A DNA stretch of 52,092 nt from Cyclobacteriaceae bacterium (GTDB taxonomy: Bacteria; Bacteroidota; Bacteroidia; Cytophagales; Cyclobacteriaceae), in the NCBI GenBank assembly GCA_028281285.1, contig JANQKF010000007.1, forward strand, positions 1 through 52,092. Direction: 5' to 3'. A program made the position numbers and the translations under genes. The notes beneath the pieces are model-generated. The model saw only the letters and a list, made by a program, of their open reading frames with translations, searched no databases and had not been told where the DNA came from. This document shows positions 6,875-16,247 of this stretch, one piece after another. How positions within the stretch are numbered: the first letter of the stretch is position 1; the number at the start of each line of letters is the position of its first letter.

Positions 6875-7594
6875 ATGAGGAAATCAATAGTTTGGACCAC
6901 ACTACTCGCCCTGGCAATCATCGTCATGGCATGTGACAGCGGTTCATCAACCCAAGTAGCCGACAACGACTGGAGTACTGAGGGACTTAGAGGAAAGGTG
7001 AAATCCGTGACCCAACGCAACTACCAGGCACAGAACCAATTAGGCGGATGGGTGAAAGGCCCTTCCGGCCAAACCTACTTCATCAAACGCTTTACACCGG
7101 AAGGTTTCAACGAAACGGAAACCACCTATTACGTTACTGACAATAGCATCTATGGGGGTACTCTCTACGAATATGACGGACAAGGAAATCTTCTCAAAAT
7201 TAATCGTGTTGGCCCTGATGGCGGAATTACCAGCTACACCGAGATTACCGAACGTCAAGGCAAGATCAGACCATTGAAATTTGAAAACTATTTTGTTGCC
7301 CCGGAAGAAAACACACTTACCGGTTCCAGTACGATGACCTGGGAAAATGGCAGAGTAAAGGAAAGTCAGTTTTTCAACCCTAACGGTATTGAAGTCTCAA
7401 AATCTGGTTCTACCTACGATGATAACGGCCACATCGCTGAATTTACACGGGTGAGTTACGAGCAGAACAATTCCATGACGATGAAGTACACCTACCTGTC
7501 TTATGATGAGCAAGGCAACTGGACCTCAGCGGTGAAGGAAATTGTCGGTATGAACTATCGGGAGTATATCGAAAGGGCTTACGTCTACTACTAG
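6875..7594 (+). CDS. Lipoprotein with YD/MORN-like beta repeats, function unknown
   Basis: A 239-residue protein with a lipoprotein signal peptide (hydrophobic run, then VMACDS; Cys20). The body is beta-rich with repeated Tyr-Asp-x-x-Gly-Asn units (YEYDGQGNLLKI, TYDDNGHIAEF, SYDEQGNWTSA), as in the short wall-like repeats of Bacteroidota lipoproteins. A TAATTTCG box at 6848-6855 may be the -7 promoter element. It converges on the large minus-strand gene ending at 7596. No enzymatic motif is visible and no specific role can be assigned. Confidence 0.75.
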   Translation: MRKSIVWTTLLALAIIVMACDSGSSTQVADNDWSTEGLRGKVKSVTQRNYQAQNQLGGWVKGPSGQTYFIKRFTPEGFNETETTYYVTDNSIYGGTLYEYDGQGNLLKINRVGPDGGITSYTEITERQGKIRPLKFENYFVAPEENTLTGSSTMTWENGRVKESQFFNPNGIEVSKSGSTYDDNGHIAEFTRVSYEQNNSMTMKYTYLSYDEQGNWTSAVKEIVGMNYREYIERAYVYY

Positions 7595-7595
7595 T

Positions 7596-10013
7596 CTATC
7601 GGAATATCCGGATCATTCCGTTCAGAGATTCTTCCAGGACCTTCTCGTTTACATTCACACGATAGAAAGCGGTATACGAATAATTCCCTTCGGGAACGTC
7701 TTTTCCTTCGAAGGTACCGTCCCAAACCTGGTTTTGATCTTCGGTATAAAAGACGAGTTGTCCCCATCGGTTGTATAGCTTGAATACAAATTCAGGCAAT
7801 GGACAGCCCACCACTGCGCCAAACGTATCGTTGACACCATCTCCATTAGGACTAAAGGCGGTAGGAAAACTTACACGAGGTACGAATTCGGTCACCTCAA
7901 AATCAATGGACACCTCGCATCCATTTTGGTCCACAATCCGCAAACGGTAGTCTCCGGCCGTGAGCCCAGTGGCCGGTACTCCGGTTTGATTTGTACCAAG
8001 CGACCAGAAGAATTGATAATCAGGCACACCTCCCACTCCTGCAATATTGATTTCACCATCAGCCGTACCCGGACAAATCGGTTCATTGATCAGGGAATTC
8101 AAATCGGGCAGCAATTCTGGTGGTGATCCGATCGTGAAGTTCTGATTGGTAGTGCACCCATTTTCATCGGTGATCATCACATTATAAGTCCCGATGGCCA
8201 GCTCGTTGATCACGTTCGTTGTGGTTTGTCGGTTAAAATTAGCCCCTGTCCAGTTGTAGGTATAGCTGCCTGTACCTCCGGATACCGTTGCCCGTGCACT
8301 ACCATCACTGCTATCAAAACAGAGTGTCGGTAATTGCTCAATAGTATCAATCAACAGTTCATCCGGCTCGGTGACTTCAAGCTCCGCAACAATCGCACAA
8401 CCTGATTCATCGGTCACTGTGTACTCGTAAGTTCCTGCCCTCAGATTTTCCAAAAGATCACCTGCACCTCCGTTATTCCAGCTTATGGTTTTATCTCCCA
8501 CTCCACCGGTCACGGTGAGCTGAATACTGCCGTTCGCATCACCGTTACACAATGGTCTTGCAATTTGATTGGCAACAATGAGTTCCGGTAAGACCGTTAC
8601 ATCCAGTGTGTCCGAAAACCCTTCACAATCCGCGATCCCTGGGTTAAATTCCCTGAAAAACACCTTTCCCGGTGCATTTCCATTCCAATCTACCTCGACA
8701 AAGTTGTCCGTTCCGGTACTGACAATCGTACCGTTTTCTACCCCCCATTGATACTCTGAACCCGGAACAAAAGGAACCTCATATCGGACGGCATTCCTTT
8801 CCGCATAGCATACCTGCTGATTCCCCATAGGTGTTTCCGGCTCTAGTCGTTTGTTGATTTTCACATCATGAAAAACAGTGTCAGCTGTGCAGCCCGAAGA
8901 GTTACTTACCACCAGTTTGACCTGTGCATTATCGTTCGCTACTCCCCAGTCAACAGTGATTTGATCAGTGCCTTGTCCGGAGGCTATCGTTCCTCCTTCG
9001 ACTACCCAGGTATAGTTGTCTATATTGGTTCCACTGGTCGTATAAGGCACTCCGACCACAGATGGGCAAACGGATGCTGCTCCCGTTAGCTCATCTACGA
9101 CTGGCTGAGGATTTGTCTCTACCTGAAAACTGGTCAGTGACGAGCATCCACTGCCCGGGGTGGTAAGTCGCACATAGATCGTCTGAGGGTTGCTCGTATT
9201 GTTGAAAGCATTCCCGTTCAATGCCCTGTCTCCGGTGATGGCATCATCTTCGGTCACATGAAAGGTCACGTTCCCTGACTGACCATTTCTGATGACATCG
9301 ATATTGGCATTTAGATTAAAAGTGGTTAGCCCATCTCCATCGGGGTCACATTCCTGGAGATCGGGAGGTTGATTGGCCTCAGCCGGTCGGGAAATCCTTG
9401 CCGATCCTCCCCAACTGATCTGAAAGCCAGCATTGCTTCTGGAGAAATTGTCAATAAATATGATATACTCATCTCCTGCTTGTGCACTAATCGGACGCAC
9501 AAATCCATTTCCCTGCGCCCCCGGACCTTCGCTGTCATCACTTTCCCCGCTTCTCAAGCCTGTATCAGCTGGCACACCTGCTGATTGTGGATTTGTTGAG
9601 GAGCAACGAATTGAAGCCCCCAAATTATTACACGAAACATTAGGACCATACACGGCAAAGTCAAAATCGTCCGTACCGTTATTGGCCGAAATATTGAATT
9701 CCAGGGTCCCTGCTCGCTCAATGGGCACCTTCAACCAAAGGCTTTGGTTTTCAATAAAACCACAGGAAGGAAGAATGTTGTTGGCGTTGGCAAAGTCATT
9801 CTGACCTACGCCATTCGAGTTTAGACTAAGGCTCGTATTTCCGCAAACCACCAATAAGTTGGCACAGTCTGCCGTTCCCTGGGCATTAGATTGATGAGAA
9901 ATCATCAAAAAAAGGCACAAGCCAAACAGGCGGAGCCACCAGTTCTCCTGAACAAAAAAATCCCTTCTAATTATCACTAGTCTAAGGTGAAAATTCTTGT
10001 AATAATAACGCAT
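7596..10013 (-). CDS. Large T9SS-exported surface protein with SprB-like repeats and gliding-motility C-terminal domain
   Basis: About 805 residues from ATG 10013; ATG 10034 would add seven. A signal peptide (LRLFGLCLFLMISHQSNAQ) is followed by a domain resembling pre-peptidase C-terminal folds (SLWLKVPIERAGTLEFNI). Next come two PKD-like modules (NYTWVVEGGTI, EYQWGVENGTI) and three SprB-like repeats (LCNGDANGSIQLTVTGG, LCFDSSDGSARATVSGG, ICPGTADGEINIAGVGG). The end is the gliding-motility-associated, type B sorting domain: AFSPNGDGVNDTF, FKLYNRWGQLVF, VWDGTFEGKDVPEGNYSY. The family is exported by the type IX system and attached to or released from the cell surface; an adhesive role is inferred. 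Confidence 0.92.
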   Translation of the reverse strand: MRYYYKNFHLRLVIIRRDFFVQENWWLRLFGLCLFLMISHQSNAQGTADCANLLVVCGNTSLSLNSNGVGQNDFANANNILPSCGFIENQSLWLKVPIERAGTLEFNISANNGTDDFDFAVYGPNVSCNNLGASIRCSSTNPQSAGVPADTGLRSGESDDSEGPGAQGNGFVRPISAQAGDEYIIFIDNFSRSNAGFQISWGGSARISRPAEANQPPDLQECDPDGDGLTTFNLNANIDVIRNGQSGNVTFHVTEDDAITGDRALNGNAFNNTSNPQTIYVRLTTPGSGCSSLTSFQVETNPQPVVDELTGAASVCPSVVGVPYTTSGTNIDNYTWVVEGGTIASGQGTDQITVDWGVANDNAQVKLVVSNSSGCTADTVFHDVKINKRLEPETPMGNQQVCYAERNAVRYEVPFVPGSEYQWGVENGTIVSTGTDNFVEVDWNGNAPGKVFFREFNPGIADCEGFSDTLDVTVLPELIVANQIARPLCNGDANGSIQLTVTGGVGDKTISWNNGGAGDLLENLRAGTYEYTVTDESGCAIVAELEVTEPDELLIDTIEQLPTLCFDSSDGSARATVSGGTGSYTYNWTGANFNRQTTTNVINELAIGTYNVMITDENGCTTNQNFTIGSPPELLPDLNSLINEPICPGTADGEINIAGVGGVPDYQFFWSLGTNQTGVPATGLTAGDYRLRIVDQNGCEVSIDFEVTEFVPRVSFPTAFSPNGDGVNDTFGAVVGCPLPEFVFKLYNRWGQLVFYTEDQNQVWDGTFEGKDVPEGNYSYTAFYRVNVNEKVLEESLNGMIRIFR

Positions 10014-10059
10014 GATAGTATTCCAGCTACACATACCATGAAGAATAAATCAGGAAACG

Positions 10060-10067
10060 TACCTTTA
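10060..10067 (+). promoter_or_regulatory. Possible -7 box for the GSCFA gene
   Basis: TACCTTTA, 29 bases before the ATG at 10097; seven of eight positions match the Bacteroidota TAnnTTTG box. No clear -33 element seen. Confidence 0.35.
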
Positions 10068-10096
10068 CAGACGAAAATCGGTCTCCACCACTGATA

Positions 10097-11068
10097 ATGT
10101 TTAGAACAGAGCTATCACATATTCATGCTACCCGCAAAATTCAAACCAGCGAACGACTGGTGAGTTTTGGATCATGCTTCGCGGAGAACATAGGACAGCA
10201 ATTGGCAACCTATAAGTTTCAAATTGTGCACAACCCTACCGGAATTTTATTCAACCCGCTGTCGATCTACCAACAGTTTACCTATACATTGAATGGCGAG
10301 CGACCCGATCATGAATCATTCCTCGAGCATGATGGCGTTTACTTAAATTATGAGTTCCATTCTCAAGTTCACGCTAACTCTAAAAATGAGCTGGAGGACC
10401 GAATTGATGTATTATTGACCCGACTTAGGTCTCAACTTGTACAAGCCAACCATCTTATCCTCACATTTGGCACGAGCTGGGTTCATGAATTGAAATCGAA
10501 TGGAAAACTTGTGGCCAATTGTCACAAGACATCCCAGTCAGCGTTCAGTAAACGACTCCTGTCTGTCAAAGAAATTGTCGATGGATTTAAATCCGTCAAG
10601 TCAATCCTCGATGGCTTAAATCCTGATCTTCATATTATCCTGACCGTCAGCCCAATCAGACATACCCGAGAGGGGTTGGCAAATAATAATTTGAGCAAGT
10701 CTGTCCTGCGATTAGCTTGCCACGAAATTGCAAGTACTACTAATGACGCGGATTATTTTCCCGCCTACGAGCTGCTTGTAGATGACTTAAGAGATTATCG
10801 GTTTTATGAAAAGGACCTCATTCACCCCAATGAGTTGGCCAAAGATTATATATGGAAGAAGTTTGGTGAAGCCTATTTTGATGATTCAACCCACCATTTC
10901 TGCAATGAGTGGGAATCCATACGGAATGATCTGAATCACAAGCCTTTTCATCCTCATTCTGACAGTCATCAGAAATTTCTGAAATCGGTATTGTCCAAAT
11001 TGGAAAACTTAAAGGACCAGGTTGATGTTAGTGATGAAATTCGAAAGATTAACGAGCAGATGATTTAA
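10097..11068 (+). CDS. GSCFA domain protein (SGNH-hydrolase-like)
   Basis: A 323-residue cytoplasmic protein with the name-giving motif FGSCFAENIGQQL at about residue 24. Further family marks are HNPTGILFNPLSI, the LILTFGTSWVHE strand and the late DLIHPNELAKDYIW block with a Ser/His arrangement like SGNH hydrolases. The substrate of GSCFA proteins is not established; an esterase-type or polysaccharide-modifying role is guessed from the fold. It is followed four bases later by the YyaL-type gene, so the two probably form an operon. Confidence 0.9.
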   Translation: MFRTELSHIHATRKIQTSERLVSFGSCFAENIGQQLATYKFQIVHNPTGILFNPLSIYQQFTYTLNGERPDHESFLEHDGVYLNYEFHSQVHANSKNELEDRIDVLLTRLRSQLVQANHLILTFGTSWVHELKSNGKLVANCHKTSQSAFSKRLLSVKEIVDGFKSVKSILDGLNPDLHIILTVSPIRHTREGLANNNLSKSVLRLACHEIASTTNDADYFPAYELLVDDLRDYRFYEKDLIHPNELAKDYIWKKFGEAYFDDSTHHFCNEWESIRNDLNHKPFHPHSDSHQKFLKSVLSKLENLKDQVDVSDEIRKINEQMI

Positions 11069-11072
11069 GCTT

Positions 11073-13109
11073 ATGACTGAGCATTCACACACCAACCAAC
11101 TGATCCATTCCTCCTCCCCTTACTTATTACAACATGCGCATAACCCTGTCGATTGGAAAGAATGGAATGCTGCCAGCCTACAGGAGGCCATGGAACAGGA
11201 CAAGCCAATCATTGTGAGCATTGGTTATTCGGCTTGCCATTGGTGTCATGTGATGGAACGTGAGAGCTTCGAAAATGAGCAGATTGCTCAGATCATGAAT
11301 GAGCATTTTGTTTGTATCAAAGTAGACCGAGAAGAACGCCCTGATGTGGATCAAATTTATATGGATGCTGTCCATGCGATGGGCTTACAAGGTGGTTGGC
11401 CACTAAATGTATTCTTAATGCCGGACCAACGCCCCTTTTACGGAGGCACCTATTTCCCTCCACAAGGATGGGCGAATCTGCTACGGCAGATAGGCAAAGT
11501 TTATAAGGAAAAGCGATCGGAGCTTGAAAAAAGTGCTACGGGTTTTATGCGCTCGATTGGAGCGAGTGAAATCAAAAAATATGGTCTGAGCCCTTCAGAA
11601 CAAAGCTTTTCTTCTGATGAGATGACCAGGATGTTCAGGCAATTGGCTGAGAATTTTGATCACGAACAAGGAGGAATGAATCGAGCTCCCAAGTTTCCTA
11701 TGCCAGTGATCTACGAATTCCTTTTGAGAGAGTTTACCACCAACGACAACAAGGAGGCCCTGAATCACACAACGCTCACCTTGGACAAAATGGCTATGGG
11801 CGGCTTATATGACCAGATCGGTGGTGGTTTTACCCGCTACTCCACTGATGCCGATTGGTTTGTTCCTCACTTTGAGAAAATGCTTTATGACAACGGGCAG
11901 CTTGTAAGCCTTTATTCGGAAGCCTATTCTATTACCAATAAGGCGTTATACAAAGAAATTGTCTATCAAACCATCGATTGGCTCGAGCGCGAAATGACGG
12001 ACTCGGAGGGAGGTTTCTATGCAGCCCTGGATGCAGACAGTGAAGGAGAAGAAGGTAAGTTCTATCTATGGACCCCTGAGGAATTCAAAGAGGTGCTCGG
12101 TCCGGATGCCCAACTGTTAATTGACTACTACAACATCAATGAAGGGAACTGGGAACCTGGCAAGAATATCCCTTTCAGGGATCAATCAGATTCCGAATTT
12201 GCCGAACACCATGGTTTGGAGCTGGGTGAGCTTCAAGACCTTGTCAAAATCGCCAATCTCAAATTACTGGAAAAAAGAGCCGAACGGATCCGACCCGGGT
12301 TAGATGACAAAATTCTCTCCGGATGGAATGGATTGATGCTCAAAGGGCTGGCAGATGCCTATGCTGCATTCAACGAACCCAAATTTCTGGATATGGCTGT
12401 AACCAATGCCAATTTTATTCTACACAGGATGAAAGACGGAGCAAAGCTTTTTCGGAATTACAAAGATGGAAAAGCCTCAATTGATGCCTACCTGGAAGAT
12501 TATGCAGCAGTAGGCGCAGGATTCATAGCCCTGTATCAGATCACCTTTGATGAAAAGTGGCTGCACGAAGCCAACCAATTGGTTGACTATTCGATTGATA
12601 ATTTCTTTGATGAGGAAGAAGGGTTCTTCTTCTTTACCGACACCAATTCCGAGTCGTTGATCACTCGCAAAAAAGAGATTTTTGACAACGTGATCCCCGG
12701 TTCAAACTCCCTGATGGCCACCAACCTTTATTGGTTGAGCGTTCTCTTAGATAAACCAGACTATCGTGACAAAGTGAGCCGAATGCTCAATATCGTGAAT
12801 AAGCTTTTGATGTCAGACCCCCAGTATCTATCGAAGTGGGGCAGCCTTTACTCCTACTTTCTTGAGCCGACTGTGGAAGTCGTTATTATCGGTGATGATT
12901 TGGAAGAAAATGCCGCAATCATCCATCGAGAATTTATTCCTAATATGGTACTTCTTGGTGCTCTGGATCAAAGTGAAAGTCAGCTGGCTCTTTTAGAAAA
13001 CAGGAGTAAAATAAATGACGAAACCACATTTTACGTTTGCAGAAATAAGACCTGCCAGTTGCCGGTTAACTCGATTTCAGAAGCAATGACCCAGATTCGA
13101 CAGCACTAG
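11073..13109 (+). CDS. YyaL/SSP411-type thioredoxin-domain protein
   Basis: A 678-residue protein of the DUF255 family. The N-terminal thioredoxin-like domain begins SPYLLQHAHNPVDW and carries CHWC (Cys55, Cys58) inside SIGYSACHWCHVMERESF. The rest is an (alpha/alpha)6 barrel like N-acylglucosamine 2-epimerases, with GGLYDQIGGGFTRYSTD, DADSEGEEGKFY and KILSGWNGLMLKGLA. Length and order match the family. The function is not settled; roles in thiol redox or sugar metabolism have been proposed for members. It follows the GSCFA gene closely. Confidence 0.92.
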   Translation: MTEHSHTNQLIHSSSPYLLQHAHNPVDWKEWNAASLQEAMEQDKPIIVSIGYSACHWCHVMERESFENEQIAQIMNEHFVCIKVDREERPDVDQIYMDAVHAMGLQGGWPLNVFLMPDQRPFYGGTYFPPQGWANLLRQIGKVYKEKRSELEKSATGFMRSIGASEIKKYGLSPSEQSFSSDEMTRMFRQLAENFDHEQGGMNRAPKFPMPVIYEFLLREFTTNDNKEALNHTTLTLDKMAMGGLYDQIGGGFTRYSTDADWFVPHFEKMLYDNGQLVSLYSEAYSITNKALYKEIVYQTIDWLEREMTDSEGGFYAALDADSEGEEGKFYLWTPEEFKEVLGPDAQLLIDYYNINEGNWEPGKNIPFRDQSDSEFAEHHGLELGELQDLVKIANLKLLEKRAERIRPGLDDKILSGWNGLMLKGLADAYAAFNEPKFLDMAVTNANFILHRMKDGAKLFRNYKDGKASIDAYLEDYAAVGAGFIALYQITFDEKWLHEANQLVDYSIDNFFDEEEGFFFFTDTNSESLITRKKEIFDNVIPGSNSLMATNLYWLSVLLDKPDYRDKVSRMLNIVNKLLMSDPQYLSKWGSLYSYFLEPTVEVVIIGDDLEENAAIIHREFIPNMVLLGALDQSESQLALLENRSKINDETTFYVCRNKTCQLPVNSISEAMTQIRQH

Positions 13110-13145
13110 GTTTTTGGTCTGTTAATTATTTCTAAATTCGGGTAC

Positions 13146-15659
13146 TTGTCATCTTTACAACTCAATATTGACGCACCTGAAGGGGAATCTACCTTCTTCG
13201 CAGACATCGCTCTTCCGGTGCCGATTCCAAAACTTTTCACTTATCGGATTCCTAATGAATTCAAGGAGGTAATTGTAACCGGAGCCAGGGTAATTGTTCA
13301 ATTCGGTCGTCAAAAAGTGGTCACAGGAATTGTGGAGAAGGTCCATACGACTCCTCCTGAATTATATGCGGCCAAGCCCATTCTGGAACTGCTGGATACC
13401 GAACCTGTCGTCACTCCACTTCAGGTGGATGTAATGAAATGGATGGCAGAATACTACATGTGCACCCTTGGTGAAGTAGTAAATGCAGCATTGCCTTCCG
13501 GTTTAAAGCTAAGCAGCGAGTCGCGCATTCAGTTACATCCCGAAAAGAATTGGTCGGAGCTGGATATGCCCTTCGATGATCGGGAATTGATATTATTGAA
13601 TGCCCTGGACAATAACGAATCTCTGACTTACCGGGAAGCAGCCGATTACCTACAACTCAAAAGTGCCTACAAGTACATTAAATCGCTGGTACAAAAGGAG
13701 GTGATACTCATTTATGAGGAAGTCAAGGAAAAATACCGCCCCCGAAGGGTCAAGCGCATCAAACTGACTGAAGAATTCGCCTCTGAGGAAGCCCTGGAAT
13801 CACTGTTTGCCCGGCTTGAGAAAAAGCCTAAACAGACTGATGTTATTCTCGCTTATCTGCGTGAAGTCCCGGTATTCCAGCAACCAGAGCTGAACTCTGA
13901 CGGGGTTCCAAAATCTTATTTTACACAAGGTGAACATTCAAATTCTTCATTAAACACGCTCATCAAAAATGGAATTTTGGAAGAGTTCGAAGAAATCGTT
14001 TCAAGATTCGGAGCGTTTGAAGAAGATCCCCAACACCAACTTCAATTAACCGAAGACCAGCAAAGAGCATTCGATGAATCTCTAGGTCATTTCGAATCTA
14101 AGAGTACAGTCCTACTTCATGGCATCACAGGTAGCGGGAAAACGGAAATCTATATTTCTCTGATCAAAGAAATTCTGGAAAATGGAAGGCAAGTACTCTA
14201 CCTCCTTCCTGAAATTGCCCTTACTGCACAAATTGTAAATCGGCTTCAGGCCGTATTCGGGAGTCGGATGGGTGTTTATCATTCCAAGTTTTCGGACAAT
14301 GAACGAGTGGAAGTTTGGCAAGGACTACTTGAAGGAAGGCTTGACTTTATTGTGGGTGTGCGCAGTTCGGTATTTCTACCTTTTTCAAATTTGGGACTTG
14401 TTGTGGTAGATGAGGAACACGAAAATTCCTACAAACAATACGATCCTGCACCCCGCTATCATGCAAGGGATGTAGCACTCTATCTGGCGCATGTGCATCA
14501 AGGCAAAACCATTCTGGGAACCGCGACACCATCATTGGAATCATACAGCAATGCCATTCAGGGTAAATATGCCTTGGTCACACTTGATTCCAGGTTTGGA
14601 GATGCTCAACTTCCCGAATTAAAAACAGCCGATACCCGAACGGAAAGGAAAAGAAAAACGATCCATGGCAATTTCAGTTCTGTGTTGTTGGAAGCGTTAA
14701 AATCCACCCTGGACAAAAAGGAACAAGCCATCATCTTCCAAAATAGAAGAGGATATTCCAACTACCTGTCATGTGATGATTGTGGCTTTATTCCTGAATG
14801 CCATCGATGTTCGGTAAGTCTCACTTATCACCAATACAAAAATCAGCTCAATTGTCATTACTGTGGCCATAAAGAGGCAGTACCGGCCGTTTGTCCAGCA
14901 TGTGGCAGTACTAAAATCAGGACAATAGGCTATGGTACGGAGAAAATTGAAGAGGATCTGAAGCTATTGTTGCCCGATGCGAGAATTCAACGTATGGACC
15001 TTGAGACGACACGTGCCAAAAATGCCTACCAAAACATTATCAGGGATTTCGAGCAAGGTGAAATCGATATCCTTGTAGGAACACAAATGGTGACCAAGGG
15101 ACTCGACTTTGATCGAGTGAGTTTAGTTGGGGTTTTTGATACGGACAGGATGATCCACTTCCCTGACTTCCGGTCGATTGAAAGAACCTACCAATTAGTC
15201 ACCCAGGTAAGCGGGCGAGCCGGTAGAAATGAATTTCCAGGTCAGGTGATTATACAGACCGATGATCCGGAGCAAGCCATCATCCAATTAATTCTCAGTC
15301 AGGACTTTGAAGCGTTTTATCATCGCGAAATGCAGGAACGTGAAAAGTACAACTACCCTCCTTTTTCGAGAATGATCAAATTGACGACTCGTAACAAGGA
15401 CAAAAAATTGGGACAAGATGCGGCTTACTTCATCAGCAATATCCTGAAAGAGGATTTGAAAGGATCGCGCGTGTTGGGACCTCAGGAACCCGTGATTAAC
15501 AAAATCAGGGATCGTTACCTCATGGATATCTTTTTGAAAATCGAACGGAAGTACAATATAAATGCGGTTAAGGCAAAGATTTCTGCGGCCCAGATCGAAC
15601 TTTTGAAGGAAAAACGATACTCTAATGTAGAACTAATTGTTGATGTAGACCCCTATTGA
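13146..15659 (+). CDS. priA: Primosomal replication protein N' (PriA helicase)
   Basis: An 837-residue superfamily 2 helicase that restarts stalled replication forks. The N-terminal 3'-DNA-binding domain (VPIPKLFTYRIP) is followed by Walker A GITGSGKTE near residue 325, motif II DEEH near 421, GTATPS, and the eight-cysteine zinc region (CDDC, CHRC, CHYC, CPAC; residues ~541-590). Motifs V and VI are GTQMVTKGLDF and QVSGRAGR. The frame has no upstream ATG or GTG before a stop at 13107, so TTG 13146 is the likely start. The next gene's ATG follows the TGA stop directly. Confidence 0.95.
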   Translation: MSSLQLNIDAPEGESTFFADIALPVPIPKLFTYRIPNEFKEVIVTGARVIVQFGRQKVVTGIVEKVHTTPPELYAAKPILELLDTEPVVTPLQVDVMKWMAEYYMCTLGEVVNAALPSGLKLSSESRIQLHPEKNWSELDMPFDDRELILLNALDNNESLTYREAADYLQLKSAYKYIKSLVQKEVILIYEEVKEKYRPRRVKRIKLTEEFASEEALESLFARLEKKPKQTDVILAYLREVPVFQQPELNSDGVPKSYFTQGEHSNSSLNTLIKNGILEEFEEIVSRFGAFEEDPQHQLQLTEDQQRAFDESLGHFESKSTVLLHGITGSGKTEIYISLIKEILENGRQVLYLLPEIALTAQIVNRLQAVFGSRMGVYHSKFSDNERVEVWQGLLEGRLDFIVGVRSSVFLPFSNLGLVVVDEEHENSYKQYDPAPRYHARDVALYLAHVHQGKTILGTATPSLESYSNAIQGKYALVTLDSRFGDAQLPELKTADTRTERKRKTIHGNFSSVLLEALKSTLDKKEQAIIFQNRRGYSNYLSCDDCGFIPECHRCSVSLTYHQYKNQLNCHYCGHKEAVPAVCPACGSTKIRTIGYGTEKIEEDLKLLLPDARIQRMDLETTRAKNAYQNIIRDFEQGEIDILVGTQMVTKGLDFDRVSLVGVFDTDRMIHFPDFRSIERTYQLVTQVSGRAGRNEFPGQVIIQTDDPEQAIIQLILSQDFEAFYHREMQEREKYNYPPFSRMIKLTTRNKDKKLGQDAAYFISNILKEDLKGSRVLGPQEPVINKIRDRYLMDIFLKIERKYNINAVKAKISAAQIELLKEKRYSNVELIVDVDPY

Positions 15660-16247
15660 ATGTTTGAATCCTTTTTTGCTCCACTATTGCTTGTTGGCCA
15701 TTCCCTGCTCTTTGCATTTGGTTGGTGGATAGGAGGCTTAATCTATTCCAAGAATAAGCTCCTTCAAAAGAGCGGAAAAAAATTGATTGAAACAAAAACC
15801 AAGGCATTGCAAACTAATCCTGTCATCCGTCAATTTGCTCATAAGGTTGAAAACGGGCAGCTTACAAACGCCAGTGTCTTTTTGTTTTTCCTCATCACAG
15901 TGAAGTCGATAGGAATGATATTACTGGGCTTTGTGGGTTTGAGTATCCTGGTAATGCCCTTTCAAGGAAGTATGATGTTGGCGATGGTCAGAGAAATGCA
16001 GAATTCAGATTTAAAGCCAGACCGACAATTTTATTCCGTGACGATCTCTCAACTCTTTGCTCATCTGAGCCTTGGCGTAATTGGTAACTGGCTCGGTTAT
16101 CGATACTTCCTGGTTGACAACGCTTCACTTCGACTTATTGAATTCGATTGGTTATTCCCACTCATAGGCTTGTTTATTATTACTGCCGGAATTGCAGCGC
16201 ATAATGAAACAAGGTTCTTCCAGAGAAATAAGACGCTTATTGGCTAG
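15660..16247 (+). CDS. Integral membrane protein of unknown function
   Basis: A 195-residue protein with about four to five hydrophobic segments, near residues 5-28, 73-100, 128-150 and 160-182. The longer loops are basic. The stretch IGMILLGFVGLSILVMPFQGSMM has a faint likeness to SpoIIM/Stage II sporulation M-type membrane proteins, but the usual asparagine signature is missing, so I do not assign it. It starts directly after the priA stop and its 3' end overlaps the antiporter gene on the other strand by 11 bases. Confidence 0.75.
   Translation: MFESFFAPLLLVGHSLLFAFGWWIGGLIYSKNKLLQKSGKKLIETKTKALQTNPVIRQFAHKVENGQLTNASVFLFFLITVKSIGMILLGFVGLSILVMPFQGSMMLAMVREMQNSDLKPDRQFYSVTISQLFAHLSLGVIGNWLGYRYFLVDNASLRLIEFDWLFPLIGLFIITAGIAAHNETRFFQRNKTLIG

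Noticed and set aside
15660-16247. SpoIIM-like identity for the membrane protein
   Set aside because: Only a vague hydrophobic similarity; the family's conserved asparagine motif is not seen.
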